A stretch of DNA of 64,000 bases from Solen grandis (taxonomy: Eukaryota > Mollusca > Bivalvia > Adapedonta > Solenidae): positions 28,900,605 through 28,964,604 of the forward strand of contig CM037783.1 of NCBI GenBank assembly GCA_021229015.1, in the 5' to 3' direction. Below are positions 32,911 to 45,800 of this stretch, piece by piece (within the stretch, counting starts at the first letter, position 1; every line of letters starts with the position of its first letter). The notes beneath the pieces were generated by a model, which did no database searches, was not told the DNA's origin, and saw nothing but the letters and a program-made list of their open reading frames with translations. The position numbers were made by a program, and so were the translations under genes.

Positions 32911-34150
32911 CATCTGTCTCGTGTCAGGATTGAATTGTTTATTTTGATACTAGTAAAATGTTCGTCATGTTTAATGGCTTCACTGGCCGTGTACCTTGGG
33001 TCAACAGGCTGCATCCGACTTTAGTTCTCAGAACGTTATGGGTGAGAGTCGTGAATTGTAATATTATAGTGTAGATGCTATTTACACGTATACAGCAAAA
33101 CCGACTGGAATGTACCTACGGCCTTTGAAATAACAAGATTTCCCCAACACCCCTACACATCCAATTCGGTCAAGCTACGCCCCTGCAAATGTCATATCAT
33201 AATTACAACTGTACGAAGCATACAATACAATAATATTTTGATATCCGGAAATCTCTATTTCTAATATGAAACATAAAAGCAACTACTTATGAAATGTAAT
33301 TCCGGGCCAGCAAAAGCCGGCACGTTTTTAATTGCTGAAATGCGTTTCTCCGTGCCTGTCTTAGCATGATGTAATTTTATGAAGGAAACAAATATTTATA
33401 TATGATATGTCTCTCACCTTTTCTTGAAATTGTCTTTGATAATGATTATGGCAGATACCATGATGTTTTCCGATTGTTAAAATTTAGTTATACGTTTTAG
33501 GTTTTATCTTCGGAGTAAACACGGACATGCCGTTTTCGTACTTAAACTTTTCCCGCTAGCAATAATGTCTGAGAATCACGCCAACAACAATAGTCCTTCG
33601 GCCCGATTCTTTGACGCTTCCGTAAAGTTTTCTTGTATTAAATTGATAAAGGCCAATGCCATGTACTCCATGACCCTGTATGATGGGCCGACATTTTTTG
33701 CAAGTGTCGTAAATAGAAAAAAAACTCGACCAAAGTTGGCATAATGACGATGCACACAACAAAATGATCTGTACACATAATTAAGTGCCAACAGAACGAA
33801 ATGGAGAATACACACAACAAATTAATCTGTACACATTCCATAATGAAGTACGCACATAACGAAACGGGGGAGAATGCGCGCAACAAAATGATCTGAACAC
33901 ATTGGCAAATGTTTCATAGAAATAAATGTTTATGTTATAAAATTAATGCAAACACATATCACATGTACAGTAAACAATGTGAACAAAGGTCACTCTGACC
34001 TTTATGTAGAGGAGGCGGTTTTAAGAGGTCGAATACTCTATCAAACAGTATTGGATATCGATTCATATCCAGGCCTGAAGTTTAAACACATTTCATTTCA
34101 AATATAAATGCAAATGGCAAGTGCATAAAAATATATGAAAAAGGATCGAA
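32911..34150. other. Gene-free stretch with a ~60-bp short tandem repeat
   Basis: The only structure I can support is 33746-33905: about 2.5 copies of a roughly 58-66 bp unit starting 'acacaacaaaatgatctg'. Other open frames here read through this repeat. 'caagctacgcccctg' near 33170 also occurs near 22950 next to the foldback arm, hinting at another old repeat. Confidence 0.5.
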
Positions 34151-34169
34151 ACGAAAGTTAAAACGTATC

Positions 34170-34335
34170 TTAAATAATTTGGAGATATCAATAATTATAT
34201 ATTGAGATCCAACAATTGATTTTTTGATATCATCAATTCATTTTAAGATCTCCTCAAATCATTTGTTGATATCTTCAACTGAATTGTTGATATCAATAAT
34301 TCATTGAAGACATCACTAATTATTTGAAGAGATTT
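34170..34335. repeat. Degenerate AT-rich tandem repeat with GATATC motifs
   Basis: About seven imperfect units of 20-24 bases carrying gatatca or gatatct followed by aattcatt or attgttg, in mixed orientation. Low complexity, no coding. Confidence 0.6.
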
Positions 34336-34615
34336 GCGTTTATGTAGATTTGGCGTTCCATAGTTTTCATCATCGTGCTATCGAGTATCGCGTTTCAGAT
34401 CAACACAAAGGCGGTGGCCCTGTAACGGGATTTCGAACATTACCTCTCAATAAGAAGTCCTCGATGAATCTCAAACAAAATCCATTCCGATTCCAAAGAC
34501 ACGCGAGTATTGGTATAACACTTATCTACACGTCTGCTTTAAACACATCCACGTGAACCTGCTGTCGAGGTGACTTTGTTGTGTGTGTCTTGCGTGCACT
34601 ACATATCTTCCGATA

Positions 34616-34853
34616 CACCCTTTCCATCATATAGACTCATTTTGACGCCCTAAATAGGTATCACGTAAAGCCTGATCTGCAGAAAACCACAGTTAAACTT
34701 TACCAAATATAATTATAAAGTCCTCATTTCCAGACCACCGAGGAGCAGCGAACAGCATAAAACCTGATCAGCCTGCGAGTTACTCGCAGGCTGATCTGGT
34801 TTTATACTGTTCGCATAGGTCTTTTCATGGTGTCCTCTATGAGGGAAAGGGTT
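34616..34853. mobile_element. piggyBac-like MITE, copy 2
   Basis: Same element as 7714-7955: 'ccctttccatcatatagact' at the left, the internal palindrome 'gcctgcgagttactcgcagg', and 'ctatgagggaaagggtt' at the right. The left flank here is no longer TTAA, so this copy is decayed at its edge. Confidence 0.75.
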
Positions 34854-35183
34854 TTTTATCCAAACTTCCGTTGTGTTATATGTAGTACATGACGTTTTTT
34901 TGTGTGTTTTTTTTTCTGTACATGTAATGAATAAGTGAGATATTATTAACGCGGGCTGTATTCCAGTCAAAGCCAATAGGTCCTAACTGTAATATGTAAC
35001 TACATTCGAGTGTAATAAAAATCTGTCCTGCGTTCAGTTAAGCATAGCGCTCGCAACTGATTATGGATTTTTGGATAAGGTAGTATTACTGTGGGTGCTA
35101 TATTTGTTTCAAATATTCTCATCAACACTATAACTAGTGCAGAGTACATGTGTTTCGTCCGAGTGGTGGGGCTAAAATGTATA

Positions 35184-35315
35184 CAAGAGTGTTCTTTGGA
35201 ACACGTGTGTCACCTGCTGAAGCGTGACGGACGAACAGATGGACAGACGAACATACGGGCAAACGATGGAAAAGTGGTCCTAACATGTCACCTCGGTTTA
35301 CAGCAGGTGACACAA
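35184..35315 (+). mobile_element. Short hairpin-ended element with GACGGAC tract (family B)
   Basis: Begins 'acaagagtgttctttggaac' (hairpin gtgttc/gaacac), then tgtcacctgctg at 35208-35219. The exact complement cagcaggtgaca is at 35301-35312. Between them is 'gacggacgaacagatggaca'. It has no tandem core, so it is a minimal version of the family A layout. A related fragment is at 25475-25590. Confidence 0.6.
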
Positions 35316-35319
35316 AAAC

Positions 35320-36025
35320 TGATTTAAATCCGAATCAAGCTGAATTAATGCTCAGATAAACTATATACATATGTATCTATTTTTAGATTCTATAACAAAT
35401 GGGACACTTATGTCCCATGAATTGTGAAATTTTGTTATAAAATGTGTTTTGAATTGTTACATTGTATCATTGTGGGGTCCCACGCTGGTAGCCTGTGATA
35501 TCGCTATGCTCAAGGTGAAATAACAAACCTATTGGGGTTTTTTTTTTCGGGGTTTTTTTTTTTAAATCACATTGCCGCTTTTTGTAAATTGTGTATTTGT
35601 TCTTCGTTTTATATCTTCAGTATATTGTGTTGCGTTGTTTAGAACATATTACAACTGATCGTGGGAATCTCAATACCAACGGGGCGAGTTGCTCACATCA
35701 AGTGTTGCATGGTCGCATATTCCCGTTTATTTTGTGCTCTACTAATATGTATCGAATTAACTCTTTTGTAACGAAGTGCTCTCAGAATGGTGTCTAACAT
35801 TTATCTTCCATTAAAACAAATATCATTCTGCAAGATTAAGCAGATGAGCCATGAATTCAACTAGTATATAGGCGGGATGTCCCGATGATGTCAGCAAAAC
35901 ATAGACAATTTGCCGAAGGTGTAACAAAGTTCATTTGTCGTGTCCAAATTTGTTCTAGACCAAAGTGTTGAAATGTTCACCCCTCCCAAAGGTGTAGAAA
36001 CACTGAGATGTATTTAAGAATGAAA
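35320..36025. other. Gene-free stretch
   Basis: AT-rich, with T-runs near 35540-35565. No feature could be supported. Confidence 0.5.
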
Positions 36026-36029
36026 CTAG

Positions 36030-37060
36030 AACTGTGTCCAAAGGACACGGATGCCCCCACTGTGCAGATGTGCTCGTAAACAAGAGCAGCTTCATTTAAT
36101 GTCTACAAAATTCTGTTCTTATTATAGCGTTTCAGTTGAAATTTCCTCAATTATGTATTAATGATAAAAAAGTTACCTAACTCTTGAGGCATCATATTTG
36201 GTTTCTTTACAGATGGAATACAATATTAGTGTCTGAATAAAACAAAACTTTGAAACACATGTCTGGTCTCCTAAAACTGCAGGAACACAATGCTGTGATC
36301 AGAGAAATATGTTGGGTATACAGTTACTTTTGGCTGTGGCAACTCATCTTTTACATAGACAAGATCAATAATAGATCCACTTAAGTGTGTTGGTAATGTC
36401 ACACACTGGCGATAATTAAGCAGAGATTCAGATAGTCTTCTGTACCAAACTGAATCAACGTTGATGTTGAAATCACCTAGGATTATGTCAGGTTGCGTAT
36501 CGTATACTGTGCTGGTAAGATCTGTACATTGTCCATCTACACATTAAGGTTGTTCATCCCTGGAAGTTTAAGCAAAATCTGCCATCCGGTTGAAGAGGAG
36601 TTGCGTTCACAAAATTTCTATATGGTATATAGTGAAAAAATCAACAAAGGGCCATATTTCTGTTAAATTTGGTCGCCGCGAAAATTCCTTCCTTTACTTC
36701 CATCTACACATTAAGGTTGTTCATCCCTGGAAGTTTAAGCAAAATCTGCCATCCGGTTAAGAGGAGTTGCGTTCACAAAATTTCTATATGGTATATAGTG
36801 AACAAATCAACAAAGGGCCATAATTCTGTTAAATTTGGTCGCCGCGAAAATTCCTTTCTTTACTACCATCTACACATTAAGGTTGTTCATCCCTGGAAGT
36901 TTAAGCAAAATCTGCCATCCGGTTTAAGAGGAGTTGCGTTCACAAGATTTCGGGACGTACGGACGGACTGACGGACTGATGGACTGACGGACTGACGGAC
37001 GGACGGACGGACGGACAAGTGCAACGCTATATGCACCCCACTTTGTGGGGGCATAAAAAA
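36030..37060 (+). mobile_element. Hairpin-ended element with 167-bp tandem core (family C)
   Basis: Begins 'actgtgtccaaaggacacgg' (hairpin gtgtcc/ggacac) and 'atgcccccac', and ends with 'caccccactttgtgggggca'. The core unit starting 'catctacacattaagg' occurs at 36534, 36701 and 36867 (periods 167 and 166). It then runs into a (GACGGACT)n/(GACG)n tract at 36955-37016. It has the same architecture as families A and B with unrelated sequence, and carries a LINE endonuclease fragment at 36271-36540. Confidence 0.75.
36271..36540 (-). pseudogene. Non-LTR retrotransposon endonuclease fragment (EEP domain)
   Basis: The minus strand is open over this stretch and reads QPDIILGDFNINVDS, then GSIIDLVYVKDE and FSDHSIVFLQF before a TAG. 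LGDFN is the metal- and substrate-binding motif and SDH the catalytic Asp-His motif of the APE-like endonuclease/exonuclease/phosphatase fold of LINE ORF2 proteins. No reverse transcriptase follows. It lies inside the family C element, between its 5' hairpin and the tandem core. Confidence 0.75.
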
Positions 37061-38198
37061 GGTGAAATTAATAATTTAAGACTATGCGGAGTGATTACGG
37101 ATGTTCTAGAATATTGTCCACGCCCTAGTGGACGCCTACCTTAAGTGAATGCGAATATGTTTACCTTTTACACTAAGGTTTTACCAGTTTTTACTTTAAT
37201 CGGATACCCTTCATGTCGACATCTATGCTAGCAGTTTCTGGATTGGACCTGTACCTTGCTACTTGAACAGCCCTAAAGATCTCGACCTTTGAGGTCACGG
37301 TCAAATTCAAGAATTCAAGGTTAAAGGTTATTTTGAATGAAGTGAGTAAATATCTTTGTGGATATTGTTCAGTAAATACACTAATTAATTTGTACAAAAT
37401 ATACAGAAATACCAGCCAACTAAGTCTTCAGCTATATAAACAGGTGAACTAAAATATTACACACACTGGTTCTTTGGCTTTATAAATTTAATTGCATGTA
37501 TGATTCTACAGTTTCTGTCTATGTAGACAAATCATAATTATTATGATGAACAAAATATGAACATACAAAAATGAAAATAAATAACCTTTTGACAATAGCT
37601 TAGTCATACAAAATGTAAACTAAATACTTAATGATACCCAAACATGAACAAACAAGTCTCTAATAACTGAAACATTGATTGGAATGAATCATGTGCTTCT
37701 GCCACAATTCAGTAATTTAAAGGTTAATCATAAGCACTATCAATTAAAAATACTTTAAACATGAAAACATGTTTTGACAAAGTCAGTAAAGGTGTTTGTG
37801 TGTGTGCAAGACAGAGGTTGATAGGGCCCTTTTAAAAAACTTTTAAATTTAAAGCATGTTTCCTTAATCAAATGCATGACAAAATTAGGCTGAATCATTA
37901 CCTATCAGTTCATGTTACACTGAAAGTTTAAGACTTGGAGTAAGACTAACGACCTTTAACATTCAAAACAATTATGAAACAAATTTTGCTCATTTGTTAA
38001 GATATTTCAAAAAGCTTTGTCATTTCAGTTTATGTCGTTATTTTTAACATTATTAATTTAAATTGAGAAGGTAAACCAACTGTAGAGGGCCACTTTCATG
38101 AGGTGAATAGAACATTTCAATTGTAATGCTAGGTCACATAAATGTTTGAAGATAATAACATATTGATTACAACAAAGATTGAAGTTAGACGAAGTTAG

Positions 38199-38402
38199 AC
38201 CAAAAAAAATAGTTCCAATTCTTGTCACCCAACCGACCCTCTTTTTTGACGACCAACCCTAAAGTTTTTTTTTTACCTTTCTGCCTTTAAAAAAATATTT
38301 CCCTATTTTTACCTCTTGTTTCAGTTAAAAAAAAAATCCAAACCTACCGACCCTTTTTTTTTTATTGCTGGAGACCATAAATGGAACTTATTTTTTTTGG
38401 CC
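38199..38402. mobile_element. Small homopolymer-rich MITE
   Basis: About 204 bp with inverted termini, 'gaccaaaaaaaatagttcca' on the left and the complement of 'ggccaaaaaaaataagttcc' on the right. The interior has repeated 'ccgaccc' motifs and long A/T runs. No coding capacity and no superfamily assignment. Confidence 0.55.
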
Positions 38403-38744
38403 TTAATATTTCAACACATAATCTTACCACATAGCTAAGCTTCATGTGAGCCTGATATTTTTCATATTGTTTGGATAAAACTGAACAGAACAATGGTGTT
38501 AAATAGCTGTATAAATACTTACATACTGGTGTCAGACTAGACAATATCTAGCAACACATGAAGAACTAAAATATCTATTTTGTTCACTTTCAGGATATTC
38601 AACCGAGACAGTAGGGATATACTTGATAATGATTCTAACACAGTAATTAAATAAAAATAAACATAAGAGCTATCAATGAAGGTACTGAATATCCCCCACT
38701 ACACTGCCTTGATTCAAGGACATGAGAAGATACTGAAATTTATG

Positions 38745-38955
38745 TCGCTGGAGTGAACCTTCCATATGACAGTAGTTCAGTCATATAGCAACGTCCAGAT
38801 AATTACAGGTTAAGAAAGACCCCACAAGTGCAAAGTGGCACCCAGGTGGAGCCATCAACCTATCACAAGATAGCTGGAGGGATTCCCTTTTGGCACATCA
38901 TAGCTGTGGAGGGTTTGGTAGTTAGTCAGAGCCTATAACCACACAGCCATGGGGC
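38745..38955 (-). repeat. Diverged SINE (family 1 related), minus orientation
   Basis: 'cagtcatatagcaacgtcca' and 'aattacaggttaagaaagac' match the family-1 3' domain. The head end reads 'cacacagccatggggccc'. It is substantially diverged in the middle. Confidence 0.6.
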
Positions 38956-40095
38956 CCTTCTGTACAACTGGACGTGACTGTACAACGTGTGATTCCAAAA
39001 TAGCCCCAAATTCACTCCTGTAGCTGGTGCATAATTAACAAATCAACATACCATTATGTCATGAGAGAAACAATTGTGACACAATGGTAACAGGATACAT
39101 GAGACAATGATGGAATGATGGGGGCAACAGCACCAATGACAGCATGATGAATAATATCATTATTTCAAGGGAAAGAATAATGTGGTCTGTCCAACCTGCC
39201 CCGACTGTAACATGATTGCTAGCATCAGTCCAAGTCCTGAAGCAGTACTTATAAAGCATCTAAAACCAATACACTCATATAAAAGCTGATACTGTTAATA
39301 GTTATTTAAAGTAGCTAAAGATGTCTTTTGACTTTTTAACAAAAGACAATTTAGAAAATTTAGGATTAACATGTCAAATATTAAAACAAAGGCCTAACAA
39401 CACCAGATTATTAGCTGATCACATCAGCCTGCATCTGCTCTCTTCCTAACCAATTTAACATCTTAGATGTATTAATATAACAAATCGGCAATATTCAGAA
39501 TCTGCTCTGAATATGTCTTGACCTGCGCACTTTGGCACTTGTGAAATCTCACGAGATATGATGAGGTTTCATATGGCAACTGCAAAACTTCTTGATCTTA
39601 ACCCATGACGTAATGTGCATATATAAATGCAGTATTGGGTAACATTTCTTCTCTAAATCATCTCCAGCACCAATCTCTAAAATGCTGTCAAAACTATCAA
39701 GAATTGTTACAAGTGACATGTTGCTATGAATTTATATTATAACTAATTTACTGAACTCTTGACTAACACGTCACTGAACAACTGATTGTTACAGGTATGT
39801 GTATAAAATGATGTGGTTAACAGATCTAAATTTGACACATTACAGATCCTAATCTCAGAGTGGGGTCACAATCAAGATGGTGGGTGCGAGTTGTTCCTTC
39901 ACTTGTCTGTCTGTCACCATGTACGACCCACACGTAGCACCAGGTTTATGTCATGTGACCAATGGATGATGAGCGTGATGATGATGGACCTACATCTACG
40001 GTATATCACAGTTCCAGAGAATACAGAGTGGACCCTCCCTTCCTCCTGGGGGCAGTCACTATAGCTTTGTTACCATGGCAAGTCACAACAACTCA

Positions 40096-42806
40096 TCACC
40101 TCACAAGCGATTCAGAAGCCATTAACAACATTTTCATAGCACGGGTAGTTTTGTCATTGGCATGGGAGGAGATATAGAGTTTGAGTTTCTGGTTGAGTCC
40201 GTACAACACCCCCTTCATGTGCTCCTGGGTTACTGACTCCTGGGGGTCAAGGTTCATCACCGCCTCCTCAAGGTACCTGTAGGATAGATAGACACAAATT
40301 ATCACTCTCCAGTCCCTGCTGATTATATTTGAGTTATCATTAATGGCGATTTATATCCCTATTTATTATAGCCTGCTGACTCATAAATTAAGCATCTCAG
40401 TGCCCTTGGTAAGACAGAGGGACAAATGGACAGCGATTCCTGTATACCAATCCACATAATCACATAGTGTTGAGGTTTAATAAATAAGTCTGTGTAATGA
40501 AGCAAAGCCTATGCGTAGTATGTAGAAGATATATAACTGCTGACAATGAGTTTTTCTACACTAAACCTTCATTAAACATCAACCAGTTAGAAAGCATATC
40601 CAAGAGTTAAGCATACATCCATCCTGAAAAAAGTTCTATGAAGTTCAGGCCAAAAGCAGATGATGATTAAGTTTGTAATATTGACATATTTAGTAATGAT
40701 TCAAGAAATAAAATTAATGACTTTGCATATTAGAAATCAGACACACAAACCAAGATGAAGCTAGAGAAGAATAGTTTAATCAATTAGGCTTATTCAATTC
40801 TTCTTTATAACAAAAGTCAAACATTGGGATGTGACCAAAAGTATTGGACTATGTACATAAGAAAATACAGCAATAAATACAAAGTACATTAAAACTGTTT
40901 TAGTCCAAGGACTGACAAGGAAAAAAGAAATGTGAGGCTTGGAAAAGCAAAAATACTTTTCCACTTAAGCTCATCATTCCCCCCCACCCCCCCTGTTTCA
41001 CAAGTAAAAATCAATTAAGTACACACTAAATTAAGCAGACACTAAACTAGGCAAGGTACTAGGATACTCTACGGAAATCAAAATTTCAATGTAACAAGTT
41101 GACTTGACTTGACTTGGCTATTTGAGTTTACTGTCGCTTTGACAGTATTTCAGTCATATAGCAACGTCCAGCTAATTACATGTAACAAGTTGACAGACAG
41201 GCTTACAAAATGAACATTAACATACTTGTGTTTGAGAGAGGTCTGGTTCTCAAGGTCAGCGGACAGCTGCTGTATGAGAGACAGAAGGACGGGCTGCAGC
41301 AGGGGACACGGGGTCTGGTTGAACACCTGGGATGGGTTGACTGCTTCACACAGGTTCATCACTAGTTCCAGGTTGGCTGCTGACAGGGCCTGCAATTCAG
41401 AGTGGTGCCTGTTTTGTAACAAGTACTTAAGGCTTTTCAGAGACTCACAAAAATACTTCAACCGAAACTTCAAAGTACATAATCTTTTTTTATTTAAATT
41501 AAGCTATGATTTTGTTGTGCAGTTGATTACAGTTGCTGTAACGGTATTTCAGTCATATAGTGACATCCACCTAATGACAGGTGGATGAAGACCCCAAGTG
41601 CTGGATTTACATGAGACTGAACATTATGGAAGTTATAATTATCTAACAAGAGGGCCATGATGGCCCTGGATCGCTCACCTGGTATCATTAGGCTATGTAA
41701 AATCAAGTGACCCCTGGGGCAGAGTTGGTAAGAATCGACTAGACAATGCTACACACTACCACACTCTACTTGGTAAAGCCACGACCCTGGCGGCCATGTT
41801 TTTTTTCGGATCCAAATAATTTTAACAATCTTGGAAGACATTTAATAAAGGAACATCTGTGCCAAAACAATTTGAAATAACGCCAGTGGTTTTGGAGAAG
41901 AAGTTTTTTTTCAATTTTCACTATAGACATATAAGGAAAACTAGCCCCGCCCCTGGCGGCCACGTTTTTTTATGGATCCAAATAATTTGAACAATCTTGG
42001 TAGACACTTACTCAAGGAGTATCTGTGCCAAAACATTTTGAAATTCAGCCAGCAGTTTTGGAGGAGAAGATTTTTTAAGATTTGAGTATAGGCATCTAAG
42101 GAAAACTAGCCACGCCCCTGGCGGCCATGTTTTTTTACGGATCCAAATAATTTGAACAATCTTGGTAGACACTTATCAAAGGAACATCTGTGCCAAAACA
42201 TTTTGAAATTCAGTTGGTTGTTTTGGAGAAGAAGACATTTTAAGTTTTTTCTTTCCGTTGCCATGGCAACCAGAATTCCAAATGGAATTCAATTCTTTGA
42301 ACAACTTTGAAAGGGGACCACCCAAGGAACATCCCTGTAAAGTTTTATCAAAATTGACCAAGCGGTTAAGGAGGAGATGTCGTTTGAAGCAAAATGTTGA
42401 CGGACGACGGACGACGGACGGACGGACGACGGACGGACGGACGACGGACGAAGACCGGTCACAATAGCTCACCTTGAGCCTCTGGCTCAGGTGAGCTAAA
42501 AATCTATGTTTACAAAAAAAATAAGCTTCTGACTACTTGCAAAAAAAAAAAAAAAAAGAATAAGAGAGCTTCAAGTAATCTCCGCTTACCTGTTGGAAGG
42601 CTGCATTTAACTGTCCCTGTCGCAGGAGGTGCATGATATGTGTCTTCTCCACCATTGGGTCTGGGGTGGCTGGGGCAGGAGTTACTGCCCCTGATCTCAT
42701 AGCATTCAGCAAACTGTCACTAATACTGTTACCCTGTTCTTTCATGGCCTGCGCCACTTCTTCCCGTACTGCATCCCTGACATACTGTACCATGCCCTCC
42801 TGAACA
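40096..42806 (-). CDS. EDC4: EDC4 C-terminal helical domain exons
   Basis: Exons 42590-42806, 41226-41389 and 40096-40276 encode the conserved alpha-helical C-terminal domain: RQGQLNAAFQQ, LVMNLCEAVNPSQVFNQ, PCPLLQPVLLSLIQQL and YLEEAVMNLD. In fly Ge-1 this domain is needed for P-body targeting. The protein ends ASESLVR, with the TGA at 40096-40098. Confidence 0.93.
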
Positions 42807-45800
42807 CTGAAATACAAAGAACATAAAGATGAAACAGGATAAGAACAGGAGCTATCATTGATAGTGATGACTATCCCAGCTACAACACCTTGACTCAATG
42901 ATACAGCTTTATGTAAAACATGTTGTGACATGACAACTGGTTCCTACATAGTCAATTTCAAACTGTCAACTGGGGATATAATGAGATTCCAAATGCTATA
43001 TCAAATATATATAGAGAGACTGCAACTTTCTTGAAGCCTTAAGCTTCATTATTTTCGGCTTAGATTCTTAATTTCACACAACGCTAGATCATTAGAAAAC
43101 TAAATCAGATCAAAAGCAATTATCAACCAAACTCTTCATTTTCCACTGTTAAAAGCATAAATCCTAACCAGCCTAGGTAAACACTATAGGCATAATACAT
43201 TTCCTTGATAACTCTCAAGTAGTAATAGACTAAAAACTTGAGTATACTTACAGAGTTCTACAAGATCATCTGGTGCATGTAAAAATGTTTGTTTGTTTGG
43301 TTTAACTTCCCAACAACATGGAGACTATGTCTTCCTCAGACAGATATATTGCTACCACACTGTAGTATCACACCATAGACATATGGCATGATACCTAACC
43401 CACCGGGTTAACCAGTCCTAGAACTACCCTTACATGCTGAATGCCAAGCAAGGGAGCTATACTAGTACAACTTTAACGACTTGGGTATTGCATCCAAGGA
43501 TCGTAACCACAACCTGTCGCTCCAGAAGCAGATAATCTAATCATTCGGCCACTGAGCTTTCAAAATAGAAAGGGCTCCTCCTAAAAAACAAAACAGTTGG
43601 AAAACCAACAAAATTCCCCCTAATTTTGTTTACAACAGGTGAGCCCTAGAGTTAATACAAGAAAAGTTAAAAGGATCAAGAGTAGGTGATGTCCTGAAAA
43701 AGCAAATATTGCTACCTTGACATGGAAGCCTGTACTTCTGAGGTTAACTGTGATTTTATAGTGGCCAGGACGTGAGATCTCATCTGTTCTGCTGAGGTCT
43801 GGAAGGTGTCGGTCAGTTTACGGAGTTCTGCTACAACAGGGTCCCTGGCTTCCAGCTGTTTCTGCCTCACACTGTGCAGGTGGGACTCCAGCTGTTGGGT
43901 GTCTGTAACCAAGACACTTTAGTTTCAGATTATGTCTTTATACTCTGATAGGGAAACAAGTTTTACAAACATACACCATTCTTTCTCTATTGTTCCTCCA
44001 GGTCCATAGTACTGTATGTAAGGATTGGATCTTCAATGTTTGGCAATATAAATATCTACAGTATATATCTCATCAAATAACTTTATATCCAACAAAAGTT
44101 AGCAATGATAACAAGAAGGCCAAGATGGCCCTGAATCGCTCAACTGAGAAATATTGCCTTCATTGCCTTTTATAAAAAGGTCATACTGAATACAAAATCC
44201 ATGCAGAAGTACAGCAAAATAATCATATTTCACACAAACACTGTACCTGTGGTCCAAATTTTGATGGTCATAACTAAAAAATCAAGTGACACCTAGGTTG
44301 GGACCAATTTATACCCAAGAGCCATGATTTGAAAACTTGGTTCGGTCCACAAGGCTATGTTACATACCAAATATCTGACAAGATCTTTTAAAGACACTCC
44401 TATATACTTCTATGTAAACTATAGTGACCACTGGGGCGGGGCCAATTTGGTAGAACTTGGTAGAAGACCACTAGATAATGCTACACTCCAAATATCTATG
44501 CTCTTGGCCCTGCAATTTTACAGAAGAAGATTTTCAAAGATTGCATTTTTAAAAACCTATTTTTAGCTCCTGTGACCTACTTCTTAAACCAATCTAAACA
44601 ATTTGAACAATTTTGATAGAGGGCATCATAAGTATCAATCCTGTGAATTTTTTTCAAAATCCATTCAGCGGTTTAGGGGATGTTGTTTAAAGGGAATTGT
44701 TGATGCCAGACACACGCACGCATGCACGACGGACAAAAGGTGATCACAATAGCCCACCATGTGCATGTTGTGCTCAGGTGAGCTAAACAAGACAGCCATG
44801 ATGGTCCAAAATCACTCACCTGAATTCAACTGCTAGAGAGAAAATGCTTAAGTAAGGAAAAACATTTATACATAATAAATTAAATAGTATTTAATTTTTT
44901 TTAATTTTTAGTTCTGGCGGCCATCTTGTTTGGCGGATCGGAACGATTTTAGCTATTTTTGCTAAGTACCACCTAAGGATCATTCCTGTAAAATTTCATC
45001 AAAATCTGCTCAGCAGTTTAGGAGGAGATGTCATTTAAAGCAAAAGTTGACGACGCACAACAGATGCCGGACCAAGACTGTTCACAATACCTCACAATTC
45101 ACTTACATTCCTTGATTCCTCTGTGGAAAGTCTCCGACATCTGTTGGTACATGGTCTGGGTGGCTCTCTCAAATGAGGGGATCACCATGTTTTGGAAGGC
45201 CTCCCTGTAGGCAGCCTGTATCGGGGCCTGTATAGTGTTGCCTGCAGCTACACCGATAGCCTCCACAGTTTGCTGATGAGAGAAGAGAAATACATGTCTT
45301 TTATCATGAACATGCAACTGCAAACCTTTTTGGTCAATTTCAACTTGTAAAGGAATACATTATGACCTTAAAAGAAAAATATAAACAGCTGTGATTGACC
45401 TACCCGTGAGCGGACCATTTTGGCGATGTTGTCCTTCAGCAAGGCATCTGTGGCAGTCAGTTTCTGTGCCATCTCCTGATGGATCTGGTCCTTCACTGGC
45501 TCTAGGACCTTGGTCACACCTACAACAGGACATCAGGGATTACTCAACAAACAAAGGATATTCTTAACACATGGATCACTTATAACAATGAGTACATATC
45601 ATGAATACCTCCCCAGCTCAATTGTGTAACATTATCAACACTATTCTGGTCCTTTTTTCAGACTGTTTTTCAGTTGAATAAAAACACTTATTTCAAGTCC
45701 TAATCTGATTTTGGGTAGCTTCAAACGCTCGGGAAAAAAAAATCTAAATGAACAAGAGAACACCATCACTGTTGCCAAAAAACAGTTTCTGTAATACTTT

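Larger units (their letters stand above)
37061..40095 (-). other. 3' flank and probable 3' UTR of EDC4
   Basis: Downstream of the EDC4 stop there is no coding signal. On the minus strand the nearest AATAAA is 38361-38366, but it sits in a T-rich MITE and is not convincing. I could not fix a cleavage site. It contains a SINE-like repeat at 38745-38955. Confidence 0.4.

Noticed and set aside
38361..38366. AATAAA as the EDC4 polyadenylation signal
   Set aside because: It lies inside a homopolymer-rich MITE and is followed directly by A's in the genome, so it may be only part of the element.
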